Assembly: GCA_910587635.1 (NCBI GenBank)
Contig: CAJUNB010000027.1
Coordinates: forward strand, 62,001 to 126,000
Direction: 5' to 3'
DNA length: 64,000 bases
From: an uncultured Lachnospiraceae bacterium
GTDB lineage: Bacteria; Bacillota; Clostridia; Lachnospirales; Lachnospiraceae
Both the position numbers and the translations under genes were made by a program. The notes beneath the pieces were generated by a model that worked only from the letters and a program-made list of their open reading frames with translations, made no database searches and was not told the origin of the DNA. This document shows, one piece after another, positions 1 to 9,628 of the stretch; the first letter of the stretch is position 1; the number at the start of each line of letters is the position of its first letter.

Positions 1-425
1 ACCGTTACGATCTCTTCTCTGCCACATTCTTCCAGTGCCAGGATACATGTCATAATCTTTGTGGTGCTGGCCATCGGAAGTATTTCCGTCCCATTCTTTT
101 CATATAGTACCCTTCCACTGTCCATGTCCAGCAGCACTGCCGCCCTGGCATACAGGCTCGCTGTCAGTTCTTTTTCCTCTGGGGTAAGTTCTTTTTCTGT
201 CTGTTCCGTTTCCTCCCCTTCCATCTGCCCTGTCGCCTCTATGCTTTCTGCCATCACTGGCTGCACAGATACGATTTCAGTCTGTCCCATCCCTTCCCGT
301 ACACTTTCCCGGCCCGCTGTCTGCACAATGCTTTCTTCCGGCTCTCTCCCAATAGCTCCGGCCAATGCCAGCACAGCAGCTACCATTCCCATCCATAATA
401 CTACATTTTTCCATGCTCTCTTCAT
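1..425 (-). CDS. D-alanyl-D-alanine carboxypeptidase (S11 family), N-terminal part, cut by window edge
   Basis: Only the first 141 codons are present; the gene runs off the left edge. The protein starts with a short positively charged segment (MKRAW) and a hydrophobic stretch typical of a signal peptide or anchor, then a Glu/Thr-rich linker of about 60 residues. The S11 catalytic core then begins: the motif ASTTK supplies the nucleophilic serine and the lysine of SxxK, preceded by LDMDSGRVLYEKN, which resembles the region before the active site in DacF/PBP5 enzymes. The family trims the terminal D-Ala from peptidoglycan stem peptides outside the membrane. The ATG at 425 follows a GGA 8 bases upstream. 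It lies 133 bp downstream of scpB and may be in the same transcript. The SxN and KTG motifs fall outside the window, so integrity cannot be judged. Confidence 0.85.
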   Translation of the reverse strand, partial: MKRAWKNVVLWMGMVAAVLALAGAIGREPEESIVQTAGRESVREGMGQTEIVSVQPVMAESIEATGQMEGEETEQTEKELTPEEKELTASLYARAAVLLDMDSGRVLYEKNGTEILPMASTTKIMTCILALEECGREEIVT

Positions 426-558
426 ATGATCCGTCCATATACTGCCTTATCCCATATATATGAAAAAAGCACACCACTTCATTCCTTCCTGAAACGGTAT
501 GCTCTGAAATCTGCTATATAAACAGCCCTTTTATCGTATCACACTAAAATAATATCGT

Positions 559-1128
559 TTAAATCTCTACTTTCAAATCAATTTCTGATTCTGCCTGATG
601 TCTGAAACTATCTATTTGTTCCGCATCCAATGTGGGAAGCTCATCCAGAGAACTGACACCAAAGCTGCGCAAAAATTCCTCTGTCGTCCCAAACAGCAGT
701 GGACGCCCCGGCGCATCCAGACGTCCCACCTCTGCCACCAGCCCAAACTCCACAAGGCGGTTTACTGCATGGTCACTGTTTACCCCCCGTACCTTTTCCA
801 CTTCAAGCCTGGTAATCGGCTGCTTATAGGCAATGATGGACAATGTCTCCAACAGCGCATCTGTCAACACATACTTTTTCGGCGTCTTGGCAATCTTAAT
901 CAGATACTCGTACATCTCCCCTTTTGTGCACATCTGATAAGCGTTCTCCAACTCAATAATTGCTATTCCCCTGTCAGACTGCTCCCATTTTTCCATCATA
1001 CTGCTGACAATCTCTTTTGTCGTCTTTATATCTTCTCCGATTACTTCTGCCAACCGAGAAACCTCTACAGATTCCCCCATTGTAAACAGAACTGCTTCGA
1101 TTACTGCCTCTGCCTTTCCTCTATCCAA
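559..1128 (-). CDS. scpB: Segregation and condensation protein B
   Basis: ScpB is the winged-helix kleisin partner that, with ScpA and SMC, forms the bacterial condensin complex needed for chromosome compaction and segregation. The 189-residue protein has the usual size and the recognisable core (AVLFTMGESVEVSRLAEVIG near the N-terminus; TLSIIAYKQPITRLEVEKVRG in the middle; GRPLLFGTTEEFLRSFGVSS towards the end). The start is a TTG codon preceded by GGAG with a 5-base spacer. It follows scpA by 33 bp on the same strand, so the pair is very likely cotranscribed. The C-terminal 20 residues are acidic, as in homologues. I see nothing abnormal. Confidence 0.95.
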   Translation of the reverse strand: MDRGKAEAVIEAVLFTMGESVEVSRLAEVIGEDIKTTKEIVSSMMEKWEQSDRGIAIIELENAYQMCTKGEMYEYLIKIAKTPKKYVLTDALLETLSIIAYKQPITRLEVEKVRGVNSDHAVNRLVEFGLVAEVGRLDAPGRPLLFGTTEEFLRSFGVSSLDELPTLDAEQIDSFRHQAESEIDLKVEI

Positions 1129-1161
1129 TACAGCTCCCTCTCTCTTTCCGTCAGCCTCCGT

Positions 1162-1911
1162 CTATGCCGCCTCGGCATACATAATCATTATATCATCAAA
1201 AATATCTTTCTGTTCGATAAATATCTTTCCAACTTTCATCAGTTCCAGAATGATTAAAAATGCAACGATCATTTCCATTTTGCTGTTTTGTTTCTGCAGC
1301 AACTCCCGAAAACTCAGGCGCCTGTGCTCTTCAATATATGCTTCAATATATGCGGACTTTTCATCCATATTGATCTCATCTTTTTCTATTTTTCCGTAAT
1401 GGCTTCGTATCGGATCGATCCGGTCTTCCTGCTTCTTTACCACATCCTTAAAAATCCGCTGAAGACGTCCCAGTGTCAGGGAACCCAGTAATTGTTCATA
1501 GTCTACCGGTTCTCTGTACTCTTCAATTTCTCTCGGAAGAGTGGGTGCCTTAAACAGATTCCGGCCCGCATCAATCTGCCTGTCCTTCAGCTCATAGGAC
1601 ATGTACTTATACATTTTATATTCCAGTAATTTTTCCACCAGTTCTGCCCGGGGATCTTCTTCTTCCCCTTCTTCGTTCACCTCTTTCGGCAACAGCATCC
1701 TACATTTGATATCCAGTAACGTCGCAGCCATAACAAGAAATTCACTCATAATATTCATATCAGACTGCTCCATCTGACGGATATAATCCAGATATTGTTC
1801 GGTAATCTCCACAATGGGGATATCATAAATGTCAACTTTATTTTTATCAATCAAGTGAAGCAGCAAGTCCAAAGGCCCTTCAAAGGCCTGTAACTTTACT
1901 GTAATTGCCAT
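1162..1911 (-). CDS. scpA: Segregation and condensation protein A (kleisin)
   Basis: ScpA is the kleisin subunit that bridges the SMC dimer and recruits ScpB. The 249-residue length fits the family. The N-terminus (FEGPLDLLLHLIDKNKVDIYDIPI) is the diagnostic ScpA motif, followed by a helical region and a long acidic linker (EEGEEEDPRAELVEKLLEYK). The C-terminal winged helix, which contacts the SMC head, contains VAFLIILELMKVGKIFIEQ. An AAAGGGAG sequence precedes the ATG by 6 bases. A 7-bp inverted repeat (TATGCCG/CGGCATA) sits on the last codons, where it could mildly separate scpA and scpB expression, although it has no T-run. The gene lies 43 bp downstream of the metallophosphoesterase. Confidence 0.96.
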   Translation of the reverse strand: MAITVKLQAFEGPLDLLLHLIDKNKVDIYDIPIVEITEQYLDYIRQMEQSDMNIMSEFLVMAATLLDIKCRMLLPKEVNEEGEEEDPRAELVEKLLEYKMYKYMSYELKDRQIDAGRNLFKAPTLPREIEEYREPVDYEQLLGSLTLGRLQRIFKDVVKKQEDRIDPIRSHYGKIEKDEINMDEKSAYIEAYIEEHRRLSFRELLQKQNSKMEMIVAFLIILELMKVGKIFIEQKDIFDDIMIMYAEAA

Positions 1912-1954
1912 CTTTATCTCCCTTTCATCTATTTTGCTGCACTCTTCCTCATTT

Positions 1955-2812
1955 TTACGCTTTCTCAGGCAACAGTGTCACCAATACGATTTCCCCCGGG
2001 TTCCACATCCGTATTGGCAACGTATGGGTGCTCAGCCCCCGTCCTAAAATCATAGTAGAAGTCCCTTCCTGAAATCTCCCCCCGTCATATTTAGGGAAAA
2101 ATGTAGCGGTGGGAGAGATAACCCCACCCAGCCAGGGCAGCCTGACAATGCCCCCGTGTATATGACCGGAAAGTACCAAATCCGCTCCCCAATCGGCATA
2201 CTTTTTAAAATACACCGGATTGTGCGCGATCAAAATCTGGAAGCAGTCTCTGTTTGCCTTTCCTACAAGCTTGTCCATATAAGTTTCGGTCATCTCCTTT
2301 TTCGTAAAATGGCCGAAATATTCCTGCCCGATCTGTAACCCGCATAAATCTATATTGATTTCCGGCAGCGCCAAGCGCTCATTGACAAGAGGACGCAACC
2401 CCAAAGACGCAAGCCTGTCCACAAACTGCCCATACATATTGTCAAAGTCATCCGGTTTTATTTGCGTCTTGCTTTCATGATTGCCATTGGCAATATAGAC
2501 CGGAAACCGATTTGACAATGCCTCGAGCAAGGCAAGGGCATTGTCAAATCCAGTTCCCTTTTTGGAAGTATACATATCTCCGGCCGTTATGATACTGTCA
2601 GGCTGGCAGTCTATAACGGCCTTTATCAGTCTGTCATTTCGTATGCCAAAAGATTTATTGTGCAGATCCGAAAGCATAACAAAGGTATATTTCTTTTTTA
2701 TTTTCCGGGACCTTATTTCATATGGCGCTACTACAAACCGATTCATATCACGAATAATAACACAAATGCCAAAAATTGCAATAAGGAAAACCAGAAACAA
2801 TAAACCGTACAT
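1955..2812 (-). CDS. Membrane-anchored metallophosphoesterase (YkuE/YaeI-like)
   Basis: This is a calcineurin-like phosphoesterase of 285 residues with one N-terminal membrane segment (about residues 2-20), so the catalytic domain probably faces outward or lies against the membrane. All metal-binding blocks are visible in order: D-x-H in LSDLHN (about residue 50), GDMY (about 78), GNHE (about 111), a later H in LIAHNP, and GHIHGG (about 217). Relatives such as Bacillus YkuE act on cell-wall or lipid phosphates, but the substrate here cannot be read from sequence. It sits 11 bp downstream of dacF and 43 bp upstream of scpA, which places it in an envelope/chromosome operon. The start ATG has AGAGGA at a suitable distance. 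Confidence 0.88.
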   Translation of the reverse strand: MYGLLFLVFLIAIFGICVIIRDMNRFVVAPYEIRSRKIKKKYTFVMLSDLHNKSFGIRNDRLIKAVIDCQPDSIITAGDMYTSKKGTGFDNALALLEALSNRFPVYIANGNHESKTQIKPDDFDNMYGQFVDRLASLGLRPLVNERLALPEINIDLCGLQIGQEYFGHFTKKEMTETYMDKLVGKANRDCFQILIAHNPVYFKKYADWGADLVLSGHIHGGIVRLPWLGGVISPTATFFPKYDGGRFQEGTSTMILGRGLSTHTLPIRMWNPGEIVLVTLLPEKA

Positions 2813-2823
2813 ATATCGTCCTC

Positions 2824-4056
2824 TTAAAAATACAGTGTAAATACTTTTTTCACATAATCCCGATAAGTCGCCTTTTCCACACTTTCTGAAAAGAGAATAT
2901 CCACACTGCCGATTTCTCTTCCATGCAACGTATAAACGGCCTTTCCCGCAATATCTCCCTCTCTTACAGGCGCTTCTACTTCTTCCGGCAGTCTCAGTTC
3001 CTTCTGGATTTGATTGATGTCATTGCCTTCCACATCCAGATAACGAAACGCTTCTTTATAAACGATTTCCGCTTCTTCCGACACACCGCCAGTCACCTTT
3101 CTCGCCTCCAACCGCTCTTTGTTTTCATCCGTATAGAGGCTGCTTACGGAAAATCCAAAATTCAACAGTGTCATAGCGTCTTGAAAACGTACCTTATAAT
3201 CGGGCGCTGCCATAACCACCGCCACCAAATCGATACCGTCTTTATTCGCTGTGGCGGAAAGACAGTATTTCGCCTTATCTGTAGAGCCTGTTTTCAGCCC
3301 CGTGGTATAGGGATACTGTTTTAACAGTTTATTGGTGCTGGACAGCGTAAACTGGCTGCTCCCTTTCTGGGTGGTATGGGTAATATCTTCCATCCAAATC
3401 TTCGTGTACTGATAAATTTCAGGGTACTGGGTAATCAAAGCCCTGGACATCAACGCCACATCTTTCGCCGTCGTATAATGATTGTCAGAATTTGTCAACC
3501 CACAGCAATCCTCAAAATGGGTATCCACCATTCCAAGGCTCTCTGCTTTTTCATTCATCATCGCCACAAATTCTTCTTCCGCCCCGGCAATATGCTCCGC
3601 CATAGCCACAGAAGCATCATTACCGCTGGCCACTGCAATACATTTAATCAGTGTATCAACGGTCTGTACTTCTCCCTCTTCCAGAAATACCTGAGAGCCA
3701 CCCATAGACTTCGCATGTGCACTCGTCATCACTTCATCGGTTAAATGAATCTTACCGGCCTGCAAATGATCAAAAATCAAAAGTAAAGTCATAATTTTCG
3801 TAATGCTTGCCGGACTCCTGCGTACCTGCGCATCCTTTTCATAAATAGTCTGCCCCGTAGATGCTTCTATTAGTATGGCAGAAGGCGCTGCAATATTGAT
3901 ATTGCTTGTTTTTTCATTTCCTTCCGCCTGCTCTGTCTCCTCCACATTTTCCGTTTCTCCTTCCGCCACAGCCGTAGAAGAAAAAAGAAACACACTTCCT
4001 GTGAAAATCGCAGTGCAGAGCAAAAATGCTATCAGCTTATGTACAGCCAGCTTCAC
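2824..4056 (-). CDS. dacF: D-alanyl-D-alanine carboxypeptidase, S11 family (DacF-like)
   Basis: This is a secreted low-molecular-weight penicillin-binding protein that removes the terminal D-Ala of muropeptides. An N-terminal signal peptide (hydrophobic residues about 8-28, ending near STAVAEGE) precedes a Glu/Thr linker. The three active-site motifs are present: SITK (about residue 83), SGN in VASGNDASVA (about 144), and KTG in GLKTGSTDKA (about 255). The C-terminal 100 residues match the PBP5 C-terminal beta domain and end in a basic, amphipathic tail (REDYVKKVF-like) of the kind that tethers family members to the membrane. The start is GTG with GGGAG 9 bases upstream; an ATG just upstream is out of frame. 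It appears to be the first gene of an operon with the phosphoesterase, scpA and scpB. Confidence 0.93.
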   Translation of the reverse strand: MKLAVHKLIAFLLCTAIFTGSVFLFSSTAVAEGETENVEETEQAEGNEKTSNINIAAPSAILIEASTGQTIYEKDAQVRRSPASITKIMTLLLIFDHLQAGKIHLTDEVMTSAHAKSMGGSQVFLEEGEVQTVDTLIKCIAVASGNDASVAMAEHIAGAEEEFVAMMNEKAESLGMVDTHFEDCCGLTNSDNHYTTAKDVALMSRALITQYPEIYQYTKIWMEDITHTTQKGSSQFTLSSTNKLLKQYPYTTGLKTGSTDKAKYCLSATANKDGIDLVAVVMAAPDYKVRFQDAMTLLNFGFSVSSLYTDENKERLEARKVTGGVSEEAEIVYKEAFRYLDVEGNDINQIQKELRLPEEVEAPVREGDIAGKAVYTLHGREIGSVDILFSESVEKATYRDYVKKVFTLYF

Positions 4057-4146
4057 CTGTCATCACTCCCGATTATGGGTTCTGCCACATATATATGACC
4101 CTGCCCGGAAAGTTATGCCAAAGACATCCATCTCTACGCATAAGAA

Positions 4147-4214
4147 CGGCAGATGCGCATCCCACATCTGCCGCTTATTGCTTATCCTTGAGAAAGGATA
4201 CTGTACTTTCTCAA
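4147..4214 (-). terminator. Two hairpins between the chemoreceptor gene and dacF
   Basis: Downstream of the chemoreceptor stop there are two perfect 9-bp stems: TTGAGAAAG/CTTTCTCAA (4188-4214) and CGGCAGATG/CATCTGCCG (4147-4173). On the minus strand the second is followed by TTCTTAT, a weak T-tract. The pair probably ends chemoreceptor transcription before dacF, but neither is a textbook intrinsic terminator. Confidence 0.5.
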
Positions 4215-4234
4215 ATATAATGATACTCTTTTAC

Positions 4235-5947
4235 TTATACCTTAAAGAACTGGAACTCACTATGAAGCCTCTGCGCGATCTCTTCCAGATTCTTAGCATC
4301 TCTCGAAATCTCCTGTACGATCTCTGACAGTTCGGATACTGCTGCGGAAGTCTGCTCTGTACTTGCCGCATTCTCCTGGGCGATAGACGTCAGGCTCTGT
4401 GCCGAATCTACTACGCTTACTCTCGTCTTATCAATTTCCTTTGTGCTGTCTGCGATGACATTGACGGAAGTGACAGACTGATCAACACCTGCTTTGAGCT
4501 GTCTGAACATCTCACTTGTCTTATCTACCTTTTCACTCTGCTCGCCCATGATCTTACGAACTTCATTCATAGTAGCAACAGCCTTATCGGAATCGGAAAG
4601 CAGGGAAGAAACGATCTCTTCAATTTTTCTTGCGGATTCGTTGGACTGCTCAGCCAGTTTCTGAATCTGTCCTGCTACAACCGCAAAACCACGTCCCTGC
4701 TCACCCGCTCTTGCCGCCTCGATAGAAGCATTCAGAGAAAGCAGATTTGTCTCTTCTGCAATATCTGTGATCAAATTGATTGCTTCCTGAATCTTCATGG
4801 CAGACTCATTTGTTGTATTGGTCTGATTATAGATCACTTCCATTGCGTCTTTGGAATTAACATTAATTTCTTCCAGTTCTTTCAGTGTACCGATCGCATT
4901 CTCGCCGGTCTTGTTCATATCTTCTGTAATGGTATTCAGATTCTCAATCTGGATATTGTTCTTTTCTATCATATCACCCATGACAATAACATTCTCTGTC
5001 GTCTCCTGGGTTTCCTGAGCCTGAGTAGTAGCCCCCTGTGCAATCTCATCTACCGCAATATCGATCTGGGAAAGATGAGTAGCTGACAGCTCTGCCTGCT
5101 CATTCAGGGAATTGGTGGCATCGTTTACTTTTTCACAGATCAGATTGATATCTCCTACAATAGAGGACAATTTTGTCTGTAATTTATGTACTGAACGTAA
5201 TACATCACCCACTTCATCTTTTGCATGAAGATCTGTTTCAGCAACTGTAACAGTTAAATTACCTTCTGAAACTTCTTCTATCACCTTAATACTGCCATGA
5301 ATTTTCTTTACAATCTGACTTACAATGACAATGCCAAGGAGAGAAAATACAACAACAATGAGAACGCCTGCTCCAAGCATAACATACAGAATAGAGTTGA
5401 TCTGCCCTTCCACAGCATGCTGTTCCATTCCTGTAAAAATAATCCCTACTGGAGCTGTCTGGGTGTCATCATACAACGGAATATAATATCCGAAATATTC
5501 TGAGCCATTCCCCAAAATATCGATGCGCTCCACGAACATTGCTTCTCCTTTTCCCAGTACCTGTTCAATAACATCCGTTCTCGCCTTGGTACCCACTACC
5601 CGTGCACCACTGCTATCCTTAATTGTATTAACATATCTTGTATCCCCAAAGAAAATACTGATATCAATACCGGCCTCATCTTTGATCTTATCAAAGTCCG
5701 TATCCTGTGACAAATTCAGTGAATCTCCATTCCACATATCACCATTGTCATCAACCCAGTAACGGTTCTCCAATCCCATGCTAAGAGAAATATTATCCTG
5801 TACATCCAATGCAAGCGCATGCAGGTTGGACTGAATAATATCTTTGGTAACTGAACTGATCCGAATCTTGCTTACGATGTAGATAATGACACAAAACGCT
5901 ACAATCGGTGCAATTACAATTGTTAAGATTTTCCCTTTTAGTCTCAT
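4235..5947 (-). CDS. Methyl-accepting chemotaxis protein
   Basis: This is a transmembrane chemoreceptor that passes ligand binding to the CheA/CheW complex. At 570 residues it has the standard architecture: TM1 at about residues 7-25, an extracellular Cache-like sensor (about 30-180, with SRYVNT- and [12 protein letters not shown] strands), TM2 at about 185-210, a HAMP linker (to about 265), and a long cytoplasmic coiled coil. The signalling tip is clear: [20 protein letters not shown], followed by [18 protein letters not shown]. The C-terminus lacks a CheR-binding pentapeptide. The ligand is unknown. No other chemotaxis or flagellar genes occur in the window, so it is an orphan receptor here. 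It lies 45 bp after the PF06541 gene and may be cotranscribed with it. Confidence 0.95.
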   Translation of the reverse strand: MRLKGKILTIVIAPIVAFCVIIYIVSKIRISSVTKDIIQSNLHALALDVQDNISLSMGLENRYWVDDNGDMWNGDSLNLSQDTDFDKIKDEAGIDISIFFGDTRYVNTIKDSSGARVVGTKARTDVIEQVLGKGEAMFVERIDILGNGSEYFGYYIPLYDDTQTAPVGIIFTGMEQHAVEGQINSILYVMLGAGVLIVVVFSLLGIVIVSQIVKKIHGSIKVIEEVSEGNLTVTVAETDLHAKDEVGDVLRSVHKLQTKLSSIVGDINLICEKVNDATNSLNEQAELSATHLSQIDIAVDEIAQGATTQAQETQETTENVIVMGDMIEKNNIQIENLNTITEDMNKTGENAIGTLKELEEINVNSKDAMEVIYNQTNTTNESAMKIQEAINLITDIAEETNLLSLNASIEAARAGEQGRGFAVVAGQIQKLAEQSNESARKIEEIVSSLLSDSDKAVATMNEVRKIMGEQSEKVDKTSEMFRQLKAGVDQSVTSVNVIADSTKEIDKTRVSVVDSAQSLTSIAQENAASTEQTSAAVSELSEIVQEISRDAKNLEEIAQRLHSEFQFFKV

Positions 5948-5992
5948 TTGTCCCTGTCCCCTTCGTTTTCCTATTCTAATAATATTGTTGGT

Positions 5993-6586
5993 CTAATACC
6001 AACGAGTACGAAATGTCTCGTACTTTTCTTTTATTTTATCACAATATTTTTCCGTATTCCAGTGCAATGTGCGAAAAAGTTGAAATAAAATGTCCAAACT
6101 TGCCAGAAAAGCCAAAATCGTACATACTTTAACGCCAAACTCATAGGAATACCTGTCAATAAATCCCATTATTTTCCCGTTTAGGAACATTATGATAATA
6201 ACAGCATAAAAACCCCAGGCGATCGTACTCTCCAGACATATAATCCCTTTATAGTTAAAAGGCTTTTGGTTATAGTCCCACCACAACTCCCCAAACAGGG
6301 CAAGCATCAACTTTCCTACGATAAACTCAAACAACGTGGCAATGACAGCCCCCGCCACATAAAGCTGTATGTACCGTCCCTCCAGGGGATGCAGAATCAA
6401 GTAACCTAGCACGCCCCCAAATCCATAAATCGGACAGAACGGCCCTTTTGCAAATCCCCGATTCGTTATCTTTTTGTTACAAATTGACATATAGATGGAC
6501 TCTACCAACCAGCCTATCACACTGTAAATCATAAAAGATGCGATAATATGATAAATATCCGTCCCAAAAACTTCCTTCGTCCACAT
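5993..6586 (-). CDS. PF06541-type integral membrane protein (putative ABC-transporter type IV/CmpB)
   Basis: A 197-residue multi-pass membrane protein with about five hydrophobic segments. It carries features I associate with the CmpB/PF06541 family: YSVIGWLVESIYMSI near the N-terminus, the glycine/proline block FAKGPFCPIYGFGG, and a central acidic-aromatic region (GELWWDY, KGIICLESTIAWG). The family name suggests transport, but no ATPase partner is adjacent and biochemical function is not established to my knowledge. GGAGG sits 5 bases before the ATG. The start lies only about 27 bp beyond the rpsU terminator stem, so expression may depend on read-through from rpsU or on a promoter overlapping that terminator. 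Confidence 0.75.
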   Translation of the reverse strand: MWTKEVFGTDIYHIIASFMIYSVIGWLVESIYMSICNKKITNRGFAKGPFCPIYGFGGVLGYLILHPLEGRYIQLYVAGAVIATLFEFIVGKLMLALFGELWWDYNQKPFNYKGIICLESTIAWGFYAVIIIMFLNGKIMGFIDRYSYEFGVKVCTILAFLASLDILFQLFRTLHWNTEKYCDKIKEKYETFRTRWY

Positions 6587-6612
6587 ATCTGCCTCCTTAC
6601 AGTAGTCGTCCT

Positions 6613-6640
6613 AAAAAAATCCCGGCAAAAACGCCGGGAC
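6613..6640 (-). terminator. Intrinsic terminator of rpsU
   Basis: On the minus strand, TCCCGGC and GCCGGGA pair around a T-rich loop and are followed by seven T residues. This is a strong Rho-independent terminator 12 bp past the rpsU stop codon. Confidence 0.93.
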
Positions 6641-6652
6641 TTTCTTGATAGA

Positions 6653-6829
6653 TTAATTATATTTACGCTTTCTAGCGGCTTCAGATTTTTTCTTGCGTTT
6701 TACGCTCGGTTTCTCATAATGTTCTCTTTTACGAATTTCCTGCTGAATTCCGGCTTTCGCACAACTTCTTTTGAAACGACGTAAAGCGCTGTCTAAAGTC
6801 TCGTTTTCTTTAACGATTACATTCGACAT
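6653..6829 (-). CDS. rpsU: Small ribosomal subunit protein bS21
   Basis: This is the 58-residue bS21 protein of the 30S platform. The sequence begins [20 protein letters not shown] and contains the typical single Cys in KRSCAKAGI, then a very basic C-terminal half ([19 protein letters not shown]). An upstream in-frame ATG would add 11 residues ([11 protein letters not shown]), but those codons overlap the Shine-Dalgarno region (GGAGG and AGGTG), and the family starts at MSN or MA. I therefore place the start at 6829. The gene has its own strong promoter and terminator, so it is a monocistronic unit between alaS and the PF06541 gene. Confidence 0.97.
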   Translation of the reverse strand: MSNVIVKENETLDSALRRFKRSCAKAGIQQEIRKREHYEKPSVKRKKKSEAARKRKYN

Positions 6830-6904
6830 AAACCACACCTGACCTCCCTTCAGTCCCAACACGACTGAGTGGGTAATTTTTATGCAACTATGTGCACCTT
6901 TATT

Positions 6905-6932
6905 ATTATATCATATTTTGTACATTCGTCAA
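6905..6932 (-). promoter_or_regulatory. Sigma-A promoter of rpsU
   Basis: On the minus strand TTGACG (6932-6927) and TATAAT (6910-6905) are separated by 16 bp, and the -10 is extended (TGaTATAAT). The predicted leader is about 70 nt. It contains a CAGTC/GACTG inverted repeat just upstream of the Shine-Dalgarno, which might affect ribosome access. Confidence 0.82.
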
Positions 6933-6969
6933 CAGTTTTTCAAAAAATTTTATCGAAATTATGAAATTT

Positions 6970-9606
6970 TTAAATCTGACTTTCCAATATTTCAGCCGCT
7001 TTGGCGATAGCGTTGTCGATACCTGCCGGATTTTTGCCCCCCGCCTGGGCCATATTCGGTCTCCCGCCGCCGCCGCCACCTACAAAGCCTGCAATACCAC
7101 GAATCAGATTGCCCGCATGAGCACCACTCTTCTGGGCTTCTTCTGTAGCCATCGCCACAATATTTACTTTACCGTCCTTATCGGAAAGAAGTACAATCAC
7201 GCCCTCTCCCAGCTTGTCCTTCAGCGTATCGCCCAGCTCCCGCAGGCCATTCATATCCACGCCGCTCACTTTAGCTGCCAGAAGCTTAACGCCCTTTACT
7301 TCTACCACCTGATTCATGACATCGCCAAGCGCATCTTTCGCCGCCTTACTCTTCAATCCCTCATTTTCGCTTTGCAGACTCTTCATCTCCGCCAGAAGGT
7401 GACGGACTTTCTCCGTCAGAGCCATGGGGGACGTCTTTAAAAGTCCTGCGGCCGCTTTCATTTCCGTTTCCAGCTCATCGTAATATTTCAGAAGGCCGCT
7501 GCCGGTGAGTGCCTCGATTCTTCTCACTCCGGCTGCTACACCGCTTTCCGAAATAATTTTAAACGCGTTTATTGTCCCCGTATTGGCCACATGAGTACCG
7601 CCGCACAGCTCTACCGAAAAGTCGCCCATCGTCACCACTCGCACCGTTTCTCCGTATTTCTCACCAAACAGCGCCATGGCTCCTGTCTTTTTGGCCTCTT
7701 CCACTGTCATTTCCTCCGTTATAACCGGGAGAGAAGCCGCGATCTCTTCATTTACAATCGCCTCCGTTCTTTTCAGCTCTTCCTCTGTCATGGCAGAAAA
7801 ATGGCTGAAGTCAAACCGTAGATGCTCTCCATCCACATAAGAGCCTGCCTGCTCTACATGAGTACCCAGTACAGTCCGCAATGCTTTCTGAAGAAGATGG
7901 GTAGCACTGTGGTTCTTACATGTATTTGACCGGTTATCCTCCTCTACCGACAATGTAGCCGTATCACCTGTCCGAAGCATTCCCTTTGTCACAGTTCCGA
8001 TATGGCCGATCTTGCCTCCCAGCAGTTTCACCGTATCCTTGACCTGGAATTCTCCTTCTTTCGTGCGGATAAAGCCGATGTCTGCATTCTGTCCGCCCAT
8101 TGTGGCATAGAACGGTGTCTCATCCACAATAACTGTACCGTTCTCTCCTTCCGAGATTGCTTCTGTGATCTCCATCTCAGTGGTAATAACTGAAATACGG
8201 GAAGTGTGTTCCAGCCTGTCATAACCTACAAATACTGAAGTAACAGAAGGATCGATAGATTCATATACTGTCACATCCGCTCCCATATAATTTGTCACTT
8301 TTCTGGCCGCCCTGGCCTTCTCTTTTTGCTCTTTCATAGCCGTCTGGAAACCGGCCTCATCCACAGAAAAGCCTTTTTCTTCCAAAATTTCCATTGTCAG
8401 ATCGAGGGGAAATCCATAGGTGTCATACAGCTTAAAGGCAGCTGCACCCTCCAGCTCTTTTTTCCCTTCTTTTTCCATGGTAAGAGCCATGTCGTTCAAA
8501 ATTGAGAGTCCCTGGTCTATTGTCTTATTGAATTTATTTTCTTCCTGGGTCAGAACATTAAAAATAAAATCCTTTTTCTCCTCCAGCTCAGGATAGCCGT
8601 CTTTACTTCCCTCAATGACCGTATTGCTCAGGTTGGCAAGAAACGTTCCTTCTATTCCCAGCAGCCTGCCATGACGTGCCGCCCGGCGGATAATCCTGCG
8701 CAGCACATATCCTCTGCCCTCGTTAGAAGGCATAATACCGTCAGATATCATAAAAGTAGCGGATCGGATATGGTCTGTCACAATTCGAATCGATACATCC
8801 CAGACATATTCTTTTCTGTACTCTTTGCCAGACAATTCACAGACTCTGGCCCGCAGCGCCTGAATCGTATCTACATCAAAAATGGAATCCACATCCTGCA
8901 CTACCGTTGCCAGACGCTCCAGTCCCATACCGGTATCAATATTTTTCTGAACAAGTTCTGTATAATTACCTTTTCCGTCATTGTCAAACTGTGTAAATAC
9001 ATTGTTCCAGATTTCTATATAACGGTCACAATCACATCCCACCGTACAGTCAGGCTTCCCACAGCCGTATTTCTCTCCTCTGTCATAATAGACTTCCGAA
9101 CAGGGGCCACAGGGGCCGGAACCATGCTCCCAGAAATTATCTTCCTTGCCAAAACGGAAAATTCTTTCAGCTGAAATCCCGATCTGTTTATTCCAGATTT
9201 CAAAAGCCTCATCATCATTTTCATAGATCGATGGATAGAGACGGTCAGGATCCAGACCCACCACCTGTGTCAGAAATTCCCATGTCCAGGCAATCGCTTC
9301 TTTTTTAAAATAATCTCCAAAAGAAAAGTTGCCGAGCATTTCAAAAAATGTGCCGTGCCGTGCCGTTTTTCCAATATTCTCAATATCGCCGGTGCGAATA
9401 CATTTCTGGCAGGTAGTCACTCTCTTTCTGGGAGGAATCTCCTGTCCGGTAAAATAAGGTTTTAAAGGAGCCATACCCGAATTGATCAAGAGCAGACTGT
9501 TATCGTTATGGGGCACAAGAGAAAAGCTCTTCATCGCAAGATGATCTTTACTCTCAAAAAATTCCAGGAACATTCTTCGTAATTCATTTACACCGTAAGC
9601 TTTCAC
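6970..9606 (-). CDS. alaS: Alanyl-tRNA synthetase
   Basis: This class II synthetase charges tRNA-Ala. Visible blocks are the N-terminal catalytic core (INSGMAPLKPYFTGQEIPP; RHGTFFEMLGNFSFGDYFK), the editing domain with zinc ligands HSATHLL (about residue 565) and CGGTHVANTG (about 665), and the C-Ala domain with a glycine run followed by RPNMAQAGG. The open frame extends 45 nt upstream and would overlap the glyS stop, but GGAGG lies 8 bases before a GTG at 9606, giving KAYGVNELRRMF as the start and 878 residues, the normal length. The gene follows glyS by 22 bp, so the two synthetases are probably cotranscribed. I found no T-box leader in front of either gene. Confidence 0.97.
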   Translation of the reverse strand: MKAYGVNELRRMFLEFFESKDHLAMKSFSLVPHNDNSLLLINSGMAPLKPYFTGQEIPPRKRVTTCQKCIRTGDIENIGKTARHGTFFEMLGNFSFGDYFKKEAIAWTWEFLTQVVGLDPDRLYPSIYENDDEAFEIWNKQIGISAERIFRFGKEDNFWEHGSGPCGPCSEVYYDRGEKYGCGKPDCTVGCDCDRYIEIWNNVFTQFDNDGKGNYTELVQKNIDTGMGLERLATVVQDVDSIFDVDTIQALRARVCELSGKEYRKEYVWDVSIRIVTDHIRSATFMISDGIMPSNEGRGYVLRRIIRRAARHGRLLGIEGTFLANLSNTVIEGSKDGYPELEEKKDFIFNVLTQEENKFNKTIDQGLSILNDMALTMEKEGKKELEGAAAFKLYDTYGFPLDLTMEILEEKGFSVDEAGFQTAMKEQKEKARAARKVTNYMGADVTVYESIDPSVTSVFVGYDRLEHTSRISVITTEMEITEAISEGENGTVIVDETPFYATMGGQNADIGFIRTKEGEFQVKDTVKLLGGKIGHIGTVTKGMLRTGDTATLSVEEDNRSNTCKNHSATHLLQKALRTVLGTHVEQAGSYVDGEHLRFDFSHFSAMTEEELKRTEAIVNEEIAASLPVITEEMTVEEAKKTGAMALFGEKYGETVRVVTMGDFSVELCGGTHVANTGTINAFKIISESGVAAGVRRIEALTGSGLLKYYDELETEMKAAAGLLKTSPMALTEKVRHLLAEMKSLQSENEGLKSKAAKDALGDVMNQVVEVKGVKLLAAKVSGVDMNGLRELGDTLKDKLGEGVIVLLSDKDGKVNIVAMATEEAQKSGAHAGNLIRGIAGFVGGGGGGRPNMAQAGGKNPAGIDNAIAKAAEILESQI

Positions 9607-9628
9607 GTAATTTCTTCCTCCAAATCTA

